This document shows, in pieces, positions 6,397-6,413 of a stretch of DNA of 6,413 nt (positions are counted from its first letter, which is position 1; the number at the start of each line of letters is the position of its first letter). The position numbers and the translations under genes are program-made. The DNA is taken from contig JAJYNM010000026.1 in NCBI GenBank assembly GCA_021786335.1, forward strand, positions 1-6,413. The letters are read 5' to 3'. Origin of the DNA: an archaeon (GTDB lineage Archaea; Thermoproteota; Nitrososphaeria; Nitrososphaerales; UBA183). The notes below the pieces were generated by a model, which searched no databases, was not told the origin of the DNA, and saw only the letters and a list, made by a program, of their open reading frames with translations.

Positions 6397-6413
6397 TCTT
6401 AAGTCGTTCCCCT

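Overview
This window looks archaeal, probably from a fairly GC-rich member of the TACK lineages such as Nitrososphaerota/Thaumarchaeota; that placement is inference. The archaeal signs are A/T-rich boxes centred about 28-30 nt upstream of three start codons, which is the spacing expected for TATA-box promoters with leaderless or nearly leaderless mRNAs. There is also a tRNA-His without an encoded CCA end, and several TTG starts in tightly overlapping genes.

Left half (1-1974): three separate plus-strand genes. The first is the 3' part of a nicotinamidase (PncA family), whose beginning lies outside the window. It is followed by a spacer with several inverted repeats and a T-run, then an unrecognised four-cysteine protein of 147 aa starting with TTG. 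Last is a Nudix-fold protein of 185 aa whose Nudix box has lost two of the three core catalytic glutamates. The four-Cys and Nudix genes each have their own box A, and the Nudix box A lies inside a dyad symmetry.

Right half (2195-6183): a methionine/homoserine operon driven by a strong TATA box with a 16-bp near-palindrome just upstream. The order is metY (O-acetylhomoserine sulfhydrylase), metX (homoserine O-acetyltransferase), an asd remnant (aspartate-semialdehyde dehydrogenase with its whole middle missing), hom (homoserine dehydrogenase, no ACT domain), and a 27-codon ORF overlapping the hom stop. Together hom, metX and metY turn aspartate semialdehyde into homoserine, O-acetylhomoserine and homocysteine. 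The step before, supplied by Asd, cannot be carried out by the product encoded here. The asd remnant stays in frame and keeps overlaps with both neighbours.

Right end: a complete tRNA-His(GTG) gene on the minus strand, convergent with the operon, with a box A near the window edge and a short T-arm-like copy just beyond its 3' end.

No CRISPR array, transposase or insertion sequence was seen. The most notable items are the internally deleted but in-frame asd, the degenerate Nudix box, and the dyads at the promoters.
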